The notes: generated by a model from the sequence alone, not told the origin. A DNA stretch of 64,000 bases from Distichodus sexfasciatus (GCA_032718565.1 JAVGVS010000096.1:1468398-1532397); one strand, 5' to 3'; shown: positions 28,101-43,100, counted from the stretch's first letter. Made by a program: numbers and translations.

Positions 28101-31100
28101 AGCGCTGCAGTGACACAGAACAGTGTCAGCACCAAGAATGCAGCGTTCAAAGCTCTCACTGATGCAGACAATTCTTCTGGATTTCCAGGGAGTTCCTGAG
28201 TCACCTCACATGTCCTGTCACGCTCTTCCAAGCACCATACACACAATATTTGAATGTTTGCCCCTTCATATCGGTTGGCGCAGTGTGGTCGTTCGTGACA
28301 AACCAGATTTTGTGATGGATTAGGTAAATGGGTATGTAAATATGATATAAAGCTGAATGGCCTCCACTTGTTTTTTTAACCCTCAAAACTTCTTCATTGG
28401 ATGACGTTTGCTTTTAAGAGCAGGATGATGCCAGTTCAGGACAGAAGAGGCATTTGTGCTTATTCTGCCAGATGCAGTCAGTATGTTTTGGAATGAAATT
28501 TGCAGATTTGCATATCCCCACAAAAACAGTATTTGCACTGTTTTTGTGACACTGTGCAGTGTATAATAACTGCATATAAGGAATTCCACTTTGACAGGAG
28601 CTATAATCTGTTATAATGTACATTTTTACAGGGGCACTTGGTAATGTAACAGAAAGGTCGCCAGTTCAAGTTGTGAAGTGGTGTGTTGACAATGACAAAT
28701 AATTATTCACTTAAATTTAACCACTTAAAACATTTTAGACTGGACAATTTTGGGCTTGTTGACTACTTCCAAACCTATAAGTGATACTAACATGTATGTA
28801 TGAAAACCCAAGCAGTTATGATGGCTGTCACAAATTGATAGTAGAGTTAATAGAAATAATTGAGTTTTTTTTTTCTTTCAAGAAATATGGTGTACATGAA
28901 ACGCTTGGGTTTTTTTTTTCCAGAGAAGAGAAAAGTGAACAGCTAATGGACTGCAGACAGGAGCTGGAGAACCTGGAGAAAGAAGTAAAGAGGATTCAGC
29001 AAGAGGTAGACGACTCATGACAGCACACATCTGTTCAGGCCATACACACTCTGACACTAACTACACATACATTTATTTATATTTATACTAGTTCTAATAC
29101 ATGAAAATGCTTACATATTATGTACATGCGTTCTCTTTTCTGTCAATCTAGTGTAAAATCTCTCTCTCCCCAGGCTGTACTACGTCTCCTTTCTTTATCC
29201 AGGATTAGCCACCATGCCAAACCACCATGATCTTGGCGTTTTAATTCGCAATGATTAAGTCTATTGTCTTAACCAATTACTGGCTGAGCTATTTTCACTC
29301 TGATAATGCCCACACGTCAGTCATGAGATTCTGGTATTTTTAGATCTGTTTGCACACTTTTGTGCAGTAGGGCGATGCCAAGGTCACTCTAGTAAACCAG
29401 GTCTAGTCTAGTAAATCCTTAGGTCTAGAAACGGAATTAGCTGTAACCCACTGACCAAATGCAGCAGTATTCTTATGTGCGTGTGTGTATTTGTGTGTAT
29501 GTGTGGTGAGTAGAACCTCCAGTTGCTCTCTGATGCGCGATCTGCGAGGGCCTACCGCGACGAGTTGGATGCTCTGAGAGAAAAGGCCATCCGAGTGGAC
29601 AAGCTGGAAAGTGAAGTGGGTCGCTATAAAGAGAGACTCCATGACATCGAGTTTTACAAAGCCAGAGTGGAGGTATATGCACTGGAGCCCCAAAACATTA
29701 CTATTACCACCATCACTATTATCATTACTACACTTTCTCAAATGTATTCAGTCCATGTAGACACAGGAACTAGAATACTAATGTTGGCCAATGAGCAATT
29801 GAAGCTTTTGACACCAGCATTTGCCAATTTGGCAACATATTGCTAATTTTATACAACACATGCAACATATTGCTATTTCTACAAAAAGGTTAGCAGAACA
29901 TTTGTGTTTGTAAGTTTCTTTTGATTAATGCACCTATTGTCTTTCAGAAGTATCCTTTTTTGTTTACTTCTTCATTTAGATTGACTGTTATTTAGACTTT
30001 TTTGCATGAAATTGCGTGTTTATGAAGTATAGACTTTAAAATGTGCAATGTTTTGGGATGCACAGGAACTGAAAGAGGACAATCAGATACTGTTGGAGAC
30101 GAAGAGCATGTTGGAGGACCAGCTGGAAGGCTCCCGTTCTCGCTCTGACAAATTGCATGAGCTGGAGAAGGAGAACCTGCAGCTAAAAGCCAAAATTCAT
30201 GATATGGAGATGGTATAAATCCTAGACGATTTTGTAAAAATTTCACTATAAACTGCACTGTTTTGACCTATGATAATAGAGAGTAGCCACTACATCATAT
30301 ATTTCCTTGAATGCAGATATTCAGTATCGTTATTTTGCTTTTCCTTTATTATGTTTCCTCTTGCCATTCTCTACCTAATGCCTGGGCAATTCATATTTTA
30401 TTAATAAAATCTAGCAACTATCACACAGGACAACTTATGTGATGGTGAAATATAAGTAATGTGTGTTCCTGTGCATCTCAGGAGCGGGACATGGACCGAA
30501 AACGCATTGAGGAGTTGTTGGAGGAGAACCTGACGTTGGAGATGGCACAGAAACAGAGCATGGATGAGTCGCTGCACCTTGGCTGGGAGTTGGAGCAGCT
30601 CTCCAAAACTACCCCTGAGCTCACTGAGGGTAGGTGACCCTAAGCCTTCGGTTCTGGCCGTACACAGATCTCTCTGGGCTTATTCACACATGACTGCTTA
30701 CCGTAATTAATATTTAACGACCACAAGTCGCAGATTACCACCAGGCCTGCGTTTGACAAAGCTAATAAGGTTAACTGAGCCTAAATCCCGCGTAAACCCT
30801 GGCTGTTTGCAGAATGAGCTTAAACACTTAAGGTGGAAACAACATTTGTGATTTCAGACAATTCCTACTCATTAGACTACCCTTTTTTCACCACAGCGTT
30901 CACTCATAACAAGACATCCGGTCTTCTTTAAGTACCCTGTTGGTACATTCCTCGATAACAAGTCCATAAAGCTTTTCCACTAAAAATTTCATCTCAATAC
31001 CGTTCATGCTTGTGTTTATTGTCAAGCTTAAACTTAAACTAGCTTTTGAGATCAAAATGCATTTTTTTCCCCTGATATTATTTTTGCCTTATAACCTAGA

Positions 31101-34100
31101 CTTGGGCATCAGAATGTTATTTACTGAGGCAGTGGTGAGAAAGGTACCATGCCCATGCAGGCTCCCCAAGCACTGCATATCAGCTGCCCACTACTCCTTC
31201 ACCGATGCATCAAATGCAGATGTCACATTTCATTGTGGTGCACTGTGTGCTCCTGCTGTGCAGTGGTCACAATGTCAAATGATCACTGTTAAAAATGAGT
31301 CATTAAAGTTTGCGGCATATCTGCAGTTCCGCAGAAGTCGCTGGGCCATGAGGTGAATGAGCTGACCTCCAGTCGGCTTTTGAAATTGGAGATGGAGAAC
31401 CAGACGCTACTGAAGACCGTGGAGCAACTGAAGGGCTGTGGAGAGGCTGGCGCTCGCCTCCTCAAAGCTGAGAAGGAGAACCAGAGACTCAGTCAGAAGG
31501 TCAGACAGTTTCGCCCACACAGTGGGTGCATGTGTGTGGGGGAGGCGCACACAAGTACACACCTAAGTCTTAGTAAAAACATGAAGGAAAAAATATAATG
31601 CATGGATTCTATTTAGGACTCTTTATAGGACTTCAGTCCCAAAGGAAATTCTTCCAAAATACCAAGTTATTTTTGGAAAGCAGCAGTCTGTTTGAAGCTC
31701 AGATTAAGCCTTGAATAGAAAAAGTAATTTTACTGCCTCACAAAGGCAAGAAAATAAAGCTTCTGAACCAGGACATAGAAGGGCAGACTCGCTCCAATAT
31801 TTCAACCACCCAGGCTTGTGGGCTTAAACTGTGCGCTAAGAAGCTTTGACAGGATTAGATACTAACGATTAGGGCTGAACAATATATCATTTGTTAATGA
31901 TTATCAGGCTTGGCATGACTGATGCTACTTTGTCTAGCCAAATCAATTTTTGTCAAAACATTTATTCCAACTCACTGTCTACTAGTCGTGTCCACTGATA
32001 TGCAGTTTGCTACTCATATATGTGTAATATTTCTTTGAGTCTTCTGCTGATCTCTTTTCTGTGTGTGCCTTTGCCAGACTGCTGCATAATGCTCCATAAT
32101 TATGAGTGTCTGAGAGTCTTGAGTTTTATATAAAGAACAAGAAGTGTGCATGAGCCCCCACCCTCACACACACACACACACCCACACACACACCAAGTGC
32201 TTTTCCCCTGCAGCTGTTTCCACATTTCAGGGACAATGCAGACACGCATCAGCCCTCCCTCCCTCCACCCTGCCGCTCTGCTGCTGCAAGAGTGTTAATT
32301 ACACCCGCCTCCTTCGGCCCCCTGCATTTGCACAAGAGGGGTGGCACGGAAGGCTGGCAGCAGGAAGGACATGGTTTAGGTTACAGCAGCCCTCATCTGC
32401 CCTTCCCTTTCCAATCTCAAAGGATGCAATTGCAGTGCATGCATATGTGTCTGGGCGTCGTCTTAGTGATGCTTTCTATGTCTTGGCGTCTGCGCAGCTG
32501 GAGCAGTTGGAGCGCGAGATGCAAACAGAACAGGAAAGTCTGCGAGGCGCTGAGAGCCTCAGCTCGGACTTGATGAAGGAGAAGGCCCAGCTGCAGAAGA
32601 CCCTGGAGACATTAAGAGAGAACTCAGAGAGACAGGTGTGTCATGGCTGTAAGGTCATGCAGTGGTCATGATCAGACAGAGGTTTAGATCCAGTGATTTT
32701 CAGTTGAGGAAAAGATGTTCAGTACACATTTATTTTGTAATAAATGTCCAAAGAATTTATTGATTATAAATGTGCATAATTGAGCTTTTTTTAATCAATA
32801 TTTCTCGTTTATTAAAACAATTTGTCTTTGGTGCAGGTAAAGGGCCTTGAACAGGAGAATGAGCACCTGAACCAGACAGTGGCATCCCTCCGTCAGCGCT
32901 CTCAGGTCAGCGCTGAGGCACGGGTCAAAGACGTGGAGAAGGAGAACCGAGTCCTGCACGAATCCATCAAGGAGACGAGTGGCAAGCTGAACAAACTTGA
33001 ATTTGAGCGTAAGCAGCTGCGCAAGGACTTGGAATACTACAAGGAAAAGGGCGAGAAGGCCGAGGAGCTGGAATTGGAGGTGCACCGGCTGGAGCGTGAG
33101 AACGAGGGTTTGCAGAAGCGAGTGGCCAGCCTCGGCATCACCTGTGAAAAGGTAGAGTCTCTGGAGAAGGAGAATGCCGAGCTGGAGGCAGAAAGCCGGC
33201 GGCTGAAAAAGAAGGTGGATGGCTTAAGGAACACGGCCTTGCAACTGGAAGTCCTGGAGAAGGAGAACGCCCAGCTGGATGAGGAGAACCTGGAGCTGCG
33301 CCGTGCGGCTGAGTCTCTGCGTTCGGCTGGTGCCAGAGCGGCTCAGCTGGAGCTGGAGAACCGTGACCTAGAGAGCGAGAAGAGCCAACTGCAGAGGAAT
33401 CTGGAGCTCCTCAAAGCCTCGTCCAAGAAGAGTGAACGTCTAGAGGTCAGTTATCAGGGCCTGGACTCTGAGAACCAGCGGCTTCAGAAGGCACTGGAGA
33501 ACAGCAGTCGCAAAATTCAGCAGCTGGAAGGTGAGCTCCGGGACCTGGAGTCGGAGAACCAGGGACTGCAGCGGAACCTGGAGGAGCTGAAGATTTCCAG
33601 CAAGCGTTTGGAGCAGCTGGAGCAGGAGAACAAGGTGCTTGAACAGGAGGGGTCGCAGCTGGAAAAGGACAAGAAGCAACTGGAGAAAGAAAACAAGCGG
33701 CTCCGCCAGCAAGCCGATATAAGGGACGCCAAGATGGACGAGGACAGTCAGAGGATCTCACACCTTGAGAAGGAGAACCGAGCACTTGGCAAGGAAGTGA
33801 GCACACTCAAAGACTCCTACAATCGAGTCAAAGACCTTGAAAGGGAAAACAAGGAGCTGGGGAAGCAGGCCACTATTGACAAGAAGACACTTGCGACGCT
33901 AAGAGAGGTATGCTGCTGATCTGAAATTACTGTCCATAGTTTTATCATGCTTAACAGTACTGTCTCAATGGTTTTCAAGGAAATATTGTTTTTTGTGATG
34001 ATTATACACTTATGGATTCTTAGTTAGATAAAGTTTGTGTGTCCAATTATGTGAGTAGGCGTAATGAATGACCTCCAGCAAACATTACAGGTTGTACTTA

Positions 34101-37100
34101 GAGTTTGCCCACAATGTTGACAATGAGATAGAGGTGCAAGGACTGATGTTGTGTAAAGACGAAAGCTTCGGAAAACGTTCAGTAAATTCCATACAGAGTC
34201 AAGATGGTGTAGTGTGTAGTCAAACTTATGTATGGCTCTGATGTCTCACTTGACCATTAGTCAGCAGTGATGGGAAACTCTCTTACATCTTTTAGCAAAG
34301 CTTCCAACTTGTGGCACTACATGCGAGTAAATCTGGAGATAAATGTGTTAACCGATGAAGTCGAGATCATATCAAAAAGAGAGCACACAAAAGAAGTGGA
34401 TCGAATATCATAAAGCAGAAAGTTCAATTCCCCGGATGGAAGATAGGCCATCGATAGTATCGCCTAATAAGATACTATCCAAAAAATGCAATGATTATTG
34501 TTTTGGAGTGATTTTTGTTATTAACACTTATTGCATATATTTTGAGTTGTAATGAGTCTCTTCCTTTACTCCATGTGAAGTGGTAACATAGATAGTATAA
34601 ACTACATCAAGAATGTGAAATTCTGTGTCATAATTTTTTCATCAATCAGTATCGATTATAATATTGAAAATATTTTTCACTCTTTCGCCCAGCTCTATTG
34701 TCCACTGTATTAGTAACATCCACCTTGTATCCTTCTGTTGTACAGTCAGTCTTATCCTATTCATTGCTAGTCAGTTTTTGATGACAGGTCCCCTGCTGAC
34801 TTGGTTTTATTTAGGTGGCAACTAAAGAAGTGCTTTATAAAATGTAGGGTCTGTAAGAGAGTTACAGCTTTATTTCCAACATAGACAGTCTTAGAGCCCT
34901 AATTATTTCAGCTTTGCTTATAAGGATATGATGACTGAAAGGTGATTCTTTGTGATGCAGGAGCTGGTAAGCGAGAAACTGCGGAGTCAACAGATGAACA
35001 ATGACCTGGAAAAACTGACTCATGAGCTGGAGAAGATAGGCTTGAATAAAGAGGGACTACTGCACGATGAACAAAGCTCAGATGCCAGGTACGTTTTCTG
35101 TCTCAGATATAATTTTATATTCGAATCGTAGGCCCTTTTGAAAGATCGATAAACAATTTACTGATTGTTTTTATTGAGGACATAATGGCTGCTTTGGCCT
35201 TACAGCAAGAAGCTAGAGTGGACATTTATGAGGCAATCTTTTACATACACAGACTGAATTTTTTATGGGATGTGAATTTCTTCCAGCCTGGAAATACCTT
35301 TGCTGAATGGGACCAGTTATGCATGGTGTTTTGTGCCTTGTAAGAGCTGTTTACTGCTGCATTCTGTGTTTCAAAGATAGAAAACTACTTGACTGAACTT
35401 TCACAGATAATGTTGATGATTGGACCTCACACAAACTCTTGTATCTTTCAGGTTTAAGTTGTTGGAGTCAAAGTTGGAGTCCACTCTGAAGTCCTCACTG
35501 GAGATTAAAGAAGAGAAGATTGCAGCTTTGGAGGCTAGACTGCAGGAGTCTTCCAACCTCAATCAACAGCTCCGTCAGGAACTCAAAACGGTAAGAAGTT
35601 GTCTAATGATGTTTATACCAACACATAATACATGAGATAAATAATATTATGCTTTTCAATACAGAAAATATGTATATTTTTCAAATTGTATGGTGTAAAC
35701 AGAATTTGACCCTAACATTGTTTCATATGCTTCACTTTCACCCCGTCAGGTAAAGAAGAACTACGAAGCCCTCCGGCAGAGGGAGGAAGAGGAACGCATG
35801 GTGCAAAGTTCACCCTCCAAAGGAGGCGAAGACTCCCAAAGTGTCAGTAAATGGGAGAAAGAGAGCCACGAGGCCACTCGCGAGCTTCTTAAAGTCAAGG
35901 ATCGACTCATAGAAGTTGAGAGGAATGTAAGTGAACTCTGTTATGCTAGGCTGAATATTCATGCAAGACTTTCTAGTGCACATATACAGTCAGGGGGAAC
36001 ATCTGCCATAAAGCTGAAGTTCATCTCTTACCATCTCACCAGTCTGCTGGCAGATTGTACATAACAGATGCTTTATGGTCTGTGAGTGTAAACCTAGAGT
36101 GTACAATATACTGTATACTGATTGTTTGCTGGTTCTCCAAATCCACACTTCGGTTAAATACCTTGTTGTTTGTGCCACATACCCTGTAATTTGGTTCATA
36201 ACTCATATATTGCAATGAGGAAAAATGTTACTGTCTCAGATCGCAGTTCAGGAAGACGGAACCATAGACAGAACTGAAAGCCGGCCCTCAGAGGAATCCC
36301 CCTCACATAAAATTACTAGATATGCAGGTAGCTTATTTTTGTTGCTTGTACCTGCTACATTATTTAGCAGGTGCTCTTATTCAGAGCAACTACCATTTCC
36401 TAATTATGGAGATAGTTTCCCTGGAGCAACTTGGGGTTAAGTGTTTTGCTGAGGGATCCAGTGGCGGTAGTGATGGAGGGAGGATTTCAACCCATGACCT
36501 CTTGGTCCAGAGGCGAGCATCCTAGCACTAGACCACCACTACTCCACACCACAGTTCTGTCTTCGACATTCATATTCAAACGTGGTTGTTTGCATCATGG
36601 CTTCTCAGTTCAGTTTCAGGATGGTTACAACCCTAGTATTCATATGTTGTAATTAACATCACTTGTTTCTGTCAAATGTTATCAAGCAGTAAGCTCGTAC
36701 AGTATTATGACAGCTTAATGACAATATACTGTAAATATCACTGATTGTATGTGTTCCCAGAATGCCACTCTTCATGCAGAGAAGCAAGCTCTACGCACTC
36801 AGCTAAAACAACTGGAGACCCAGAGCAGTAACCTCCAGGCTCAGATCCTTGCCCTGCAGAGACAGACAGCATCACTGCAGGAGAACAACACAACTCTGCA
36901 GACGCAGAATGCTAAACTACAGGTCTTACATCACATTGCTTTAGCACTGAGACAATTCACAAAAACATTCCGTTTTTTAGACTGTGATATTAAAATGTTA
37001 AATTTTAGAAGGAATTTTAAAATAGGCAACTATAATTTTTCCTGTCAAATTGGACTTTTTGATGAGTATATATAAGTCCAGTTTCATTGCATTTTCACTC

Positions 37101-40100
37101 ATATATATCTGGCTAGTGTCAGGTTATATTTATGTGTTCTAAAACAAGTATATCAGGGCTTGACTCTGTGTGTCCTATGTGACATGATTCGTTCATGATT
37201 CAGAGATTTAGATCAAATGGATCAAGACAAATTTAGGTCAGTTGTAGCATTGGGCTTAGTTCCATCTGTTTCTGTGCTTTGCGTTTCCCTCGCAAATCTG
37301 ACTGGGATATTTCAAAAAGCATATTTCATTCGCTGGCAGATGTATCCACCAAATGGTGGACGTATCACGAGAAACACGGTCACGGGCTACTTGCCCTAAA
37401 GTGACTTGTCGTTGCAGTCAAATCTGGGCTTTTAGTCCATATGGATTATCTGGTACTTGGTAATTCAGTGAAATTGTAGGATAAGCTTGTATCCAGCATC
37501 AGAATGGCAAACTCAAAGGGACAACTCATTTTAAATTATTTGTCTTAAAAAGGAAAATACAGTCAGATGTTAAGCTGCTAAATGCTATTCCAACAGATAA
37601 TTGATTTGAGGCTAAGCGTCAAATTTGTCACTCGTTCTCCTCTGCGCAGGTGGAGAACTCCACCCTAAGCTCACAGAGCGCTGCGTTGACCACCCAGAAT
37701 GCTCAACTACAAAGCCAGCAGTGCAGCGTAGAGAGCGAGAGGGACGGGGCCGTGCGGGAGAAAGAGGAGCTCCGCGCTACCTACGAGCTCCTCCTGCGGG
37801 ACCACGAGAAACTAGCTGCCCTCCATGAGCGCCAGGCGGCCGAGTACGAGGCCCTCATCGGCAAACACGGTGGCCTGAAGAGCGCGCACAAGAGCCTGGA
37901 GGTTCAGCACAGAGACCTGGAGGATAGGTAAGGCCATTTTAGCCACTTATGAGGGGAAAAGTAGGGCGCAGGAGAAAAGGGTTAGGACGCCTGCCTTGTA
38001 GATTTGCTGCAGTTGTTAAAAAATTTCAAACTCAGCAAACACAGTGGACTTACATGTAAGATATTTGGGATTAGGAAAGTGTACTTCTAAGATTTTCCAA
38101 ACACTGTACATCTAAGACATGAATTGATACATTCAATACTTTATTCATTCATCTTAGTGGTGTTATTGAAGCCATTTTAACTTGAGTGTTTTCTAGCTTT
38201 ATTATATTCAAAATGTGTATGTTGCATCTACAGATATAATCAGCTGTTGAAGCAGAAGACTCAACTGGAGGAGCTGGAAAAGGTTCTGAAGGCAGAACAG
38301 GAGAAGATGCTCTCAGAGAACCAGAACCATCAGGCCATGGCTACAGAATACCATAAACTCAAAGCAGACAATGATAAGTGAGTGTCTCACTGTAGCATTG
38401 TATAACATTTGTCTGGTTGTCACCCGTGAAGCCAAAAAGTCTTTTTACGCTCTATATAAATACTTAATCTAGTATTTATAGTTGTTGAACTAATATATTA
38501 TTGTAATGGCGTTAATGACAAAGTTTGATAGAATTTTTTTCTTTATGTCTTATTTATATGTATATTGCTTTCAGTGAATATTCAGTATCCATGGTGATGT
38601 TTCTTACTTTTCCCTTCAAGGTTGAATACAACATACCAGCAACTTGTGAAGGATAACGAGGGCCTGCAGGCCGACCATAAAAATCTGAAGAGCCAACTGA
38701 ATGCTGCCAAACTGGAACAAACCCGCCTCGAGGCTGAGTTCTCCAAACTGAAGGAACAATACCAACAGCTGGATATCACCTCTACCAAACTGACCAATCA
38801 GTGTGAGGTCAGCATTCCCCTTATGTTTTCTAGAGGGGACTTAAAACTGGTTTTAAATTGGAGTTTTACAGCAGTTTAGGGTCAGTTCTATTTCCTAATA
38901 TTAGTATCCAACACCTAATATTTTTCTCTGTTTTACATCTGACGTCCTGTCAAAAAATACAGCTTGGTCAGGTTGCTATGTCAGACGCCACCAACCCCAC
39001 CACTGCACACCATGTGGTTTAATTGTCAAGTGTCTGAACTGAACATGGCTTTAAAGTCGAACAGTGTGGAATTGTCAGAAGATGTCTGCGTTCTGCCTCC
39101 GAGACATTTACGCTCTAAGGGAGGTTGAATCCCCAGCTCAGGAATGCATGTGCTCATCACCGATCCTCTAGCCCCCAGCATGGGCACGTTAGACCCTGCC
39201 CCTTTCTTTCATGCCCTTTAAGAGTCAAAAGGAGGAGCAGTGAAAAGCTGTTGGAGGGGTTCTGCACAATGCTTGTTTTACTTAAACAGTTGTGCTAAAT
39301 TTGACAGTTTATAAAAATCCCACACATCACAGTATTGTATTTTGTCTGTGTTTATAAAGTGTCACTTTTGATGTGCAGTAGTTGAATCCCATCATGTCTC
39401 ACAATAGACATCAATTAAGGTTCTTAAATTATTTACGTCATAAGGTTCAACATATTTAGGCCATACAAAAAAGTTTGAAAGAACTAACTTTAAAGGAGTG
39501 CATAGGTAGTTTTCAGTGACTGTCCACAACTATTGATCATATTCTATTGTTCCATAGTCAGTAGTTTTAATTTACTTTTTCGAAATGTTGTCCTGTAAGA
39601 ACTTGATATATTTGATAGAGAAGCCTTATAGAAGAATTTGACTTCATTTTCTGCGATCTCACAAAGTGGAAATGGAATGGCTGAACAGACCACATTACAC
39701 ATTAACACATTACTTTGCATGAATGTGCAGTTCAGTTTTTACATTTTTGTCTTATCTATACAATGACAGAGGAAATGCACTCACTGGAACATGTTCTGTC
39801 TTTGTAGCTGTTGAGTCAGCTGAAGGGAAACTTGGAAGAAGAGAACCGACACTTACTGGACCAGATCCAGACGCTGATGCTGCAGAATCGAACCCTACTG
39901 GAGCAGACCATGGAGAGCAAGGACTTGTTCCACGTGGAACAGAGACAGTACATGTATGATTCCTCCCTGGTTTCCCATCATCCCATCATCTGCCATGACC
40001 TTAGCCCTAAACGTTTACTTACTGTCAACGCCAGGTCTGTTTTTGTATCACAGTCGTCCCCTATAAACTCACACAGGCGCAAAGTAAAGTACAGATGCCA

Positions 40101-43100
40101 GACGGTCATGTCATGGACATAACATTACTTCTGTCTCCCTCATTTCTTTGTTTACTTTTCCTGTTTTTATCTTGCTGTCTTGTTCCAGAGACAAGCTGAA
40201 TGAGCTGAGGAGGCAGAAGGAGAAGTTGGAGGAGAAGATTATGGATCAGTATAAATTCTACGACCCTTCTCCTCCCCGAAGGTTTGTGTTCGTGCTACAG
40301 GGAGTTTGCATAGTCCCTTCTCAAATATGGCTCACTTATGCTCCCTTGTTTTGTGTTATTCTAAAAGGACAGTTTACACAGCTGACTGTGTTCTCATTTG
40401 CACAGGCGGGGAAACTGGATCACACTAAAGATGAGAAAACTGATCAAACCAAAGAGCCGTGAACGCATACGCTCCCTCGCTGTCACGCCTACCCGCTCTG
40501 AGTCCAGTGACGGCTTCCTGGCAGTAGCACAGGGACCTGGGGACAGCCAGGACAGCTCGTCCATGGGGTCAGGGTCACTGGATGACCCCCTGAGCCACAA
40601 GAGGAGCAGCAGTGAGTCTCAACTTTCCCCTTTCTACCTTCAGCGACCAAACCTAGACTTATTTTTACTGACCATTAAATTAGCCTAACTTACCATAAAA
40701 ATTCTTTAATAGAATTTCCTTTAGTTTCTTCTCTTTATTTCATTCACTCCAAATCAGTGATACTAAAAAGTGATACTTTTACAGCTTTTATGGGACATAC
40801 TGTATTTATTTATTCAGTATCCAGGGGTCTCCAGTGGGCAGGTGTTGCTATGAAAGTTGCGTAGTTGTAATCTGGTGAAAAACACTCTGTGGGCGGAACG
40901 GATTGCAATTATTTTCAGTGTTGTGAAACTGATCAACCTATTCAAACTTAAGTTCTGTAGAATTCTTTTGACTATTGATGAATGAAAACAAAGAGGAGAG
41001 TGATCAGTAAAAGAAAGAGAAAGATGACATTGTTTCTTTCTGTTAGAGATTGCAGAACATTTCTTATTCCTTCCCAGTGATGGGAATAACGGCGTTAAAA
41101 TAACGGCGTTACGGAAAAAAAGTCATTTTTTAGTAACGGGTAATCTACCCAATTACTGTTTCCATCGTTACAACGCCGTTACCGTTATTGACAATAACAT
41201 GCGGCGTGTTGCTGTTATTAAGCTGTTTTCATCCGACCAAGCTCTCAGGTACGGGAGCAGCAAAGCTTTTTTCTTTTTTTCGGTGAGGGGCAAGACAACC
41301 ACATATCATTGGCTAAGGTAGAGTACAAGCATAATTTAATTTAGACATATTTGATCGCCAGTTGCGGCAGTTGATGTGCAATAAATATGAAAAGTTCTAA
41401 AACATCTATTGTGTTTTATCATTCTACTATTATATACATATATAATGATCAAATCTACAATGATATATTAAATTTGATGGGTGTCTTGTCTCACATTGTC
41501 CCACAGCGATATTAGAATAGTGTAGATTTGTGTACAATGTTTTCTGTTAAAAATGTATTATTTTACTTATATTTAGACTTTTATTTAAGTGTCTATTTCA
41601 TTAATTACACATATTTAATAGTCAGTGATATTACAAATAATTGAACATACAGCTAAATTTCCATCAAAGTGAGGAGGGGGATCCACATTTTTGACATATT
41701 TGAACATTTTTTAAAAATGTAATGCATAAGTTACTTTCCCTGGTAAGTAGTTACTTTTACAATGCTGTAACTCAGTTACTAACTCGTTACTTTTTGGAAG
41801 AAGTAACTAGTAACTATAACTAATTGCTTTTTTCAAGTAATGTGCCCAACACTGTTCCTTCCCAAAGCATATTTCTGACACATGGGCTTTTCTGCTACTG
41901 AAGCATGCTTGTTAAGGGTTGGGCGGTATGGCATTAATACTTTATATCGTGACTCAGAGGTTTATGCACATTGGTTGTCAGTAAATGTGCTCAATGCCAT
42001 ACATCGCTGTGTGTGTTATTTGTGTATATTTTGATAAAATTGTAGTATATACCGCCCCAATCCTAGCGAAAGCAACATATTTTCTTTTGCCTGTGTGACT
42101 GTGCCACATGTTTTGGTTCAGGCCTAATTCTTTATTTGCCTGTTTTTCCCCTTTTCTCTTTTTTTCTGCTCATCCCTCCCCCCTTCCTTTTATCTCTTTT
42201 CCCTCTGTCTATCTCGTTGTCTCTCCTCGCTTTTGACGCTTGGTTTTCTCTATTCTCTCACTCCTTTGCTTTATCTCTCTCTTCCCTGCTTCTCTTCTGT
42301 CTTTCTTTTTGTGCAAAAAGGGAGGAGAGCGCAGCACAGCAGTGCGCAGGGCTCCTCCAATGGTATGCTTCAGCAGGGCGAGGGCTGGGCTTTAGTCGGG
42401 GGCCTTTGTGATCGTTCATCTTTTGCGTAATCACTATTAAAAGGTGCAATGCGTCATCAAAGGTCACATTAGGCTGAGTCAGACAGTACCAAATGGTCAG
42501 AGGTGACCCATCAGTATGGATGAGCGTGACTTGTGTTACTTGTGTAATGTTTTCTGGATCATTATGTGGGCATCCATACTGGAGTAGAAAAGAATAAAAA
42601 ATGCAGGATGAAATTGAGCTCTTTATTAACTTCATGAAAGGAATGCATGTCTGCCTTTAGTATAGTAAAATGCTATTTTATGTGTATGCACGTCTGAGTG
42701 TAAAAGCATTTATTTTTGTATTACACTTGCATTCAGATGGTTGGAACTTAAAAACACAGCAGTCTGCTGAAATCAGAGATGACATTACAAAATATTTGCT
42801 TGAGTCAGAGATGATACCTGGAGTCAGCATTCAACACCCCCAGCCCCCCCCCCCGAATTGCACCCTTTAATAATCGTTTTCATGTCTGTCTTTACGTCTG
42901 TCTGTCTGTCTGTCTGTTTCTTATGCATATGCTAGCGTCAAACCCACAGTACATCCATCATTCTGGCAACCTCACTGCCATCTTAGTATGTTACCTTTGT
43001 GTTATTGAGTGCCAACACTCATGCTAGCAGTTAATGACATTTATCATATGTCCTGAAAATGTTGTGTATCAAAAGTCTGTGTATTTGTCATGTGCAAGTC

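Larger units (their letters stand above)
25302..28923 (+). other. ccdc88a intron
   Basis: Holds a SINE-head fragment joined to a MITE fragment (25,604-25,790), a cagacagacagacag run near 26,390 and a truncated SINE (28,630-28,712). No gene is supported; the open frames are chance. Confidence 0.7.

Noticed and set aside
32144..32671. 175-codon open frame starting upstream of the exon at 32,498.
   Set aside because: Only 32,498-32,635 is exon; the upstream part is a (CA)n run and intron that happen to be open.
33440..33806. Long - strand open frames opposite the large coiled-coil exon.
   Set aside because: They are shadows of the GC-rich coiled-coil coding strand (Leu/Ser-rich mirror of Glu/Gln/Lys codons).
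36240..36329. Possible ccdc88a exon reading [20 protein letters not shown], with AG before and GTAGCT after.
   Set aside because: It enters in phase 0 but leaves in phase 1, so the next exon would be out of frame. Known Girdin joins the flanking exons directly.
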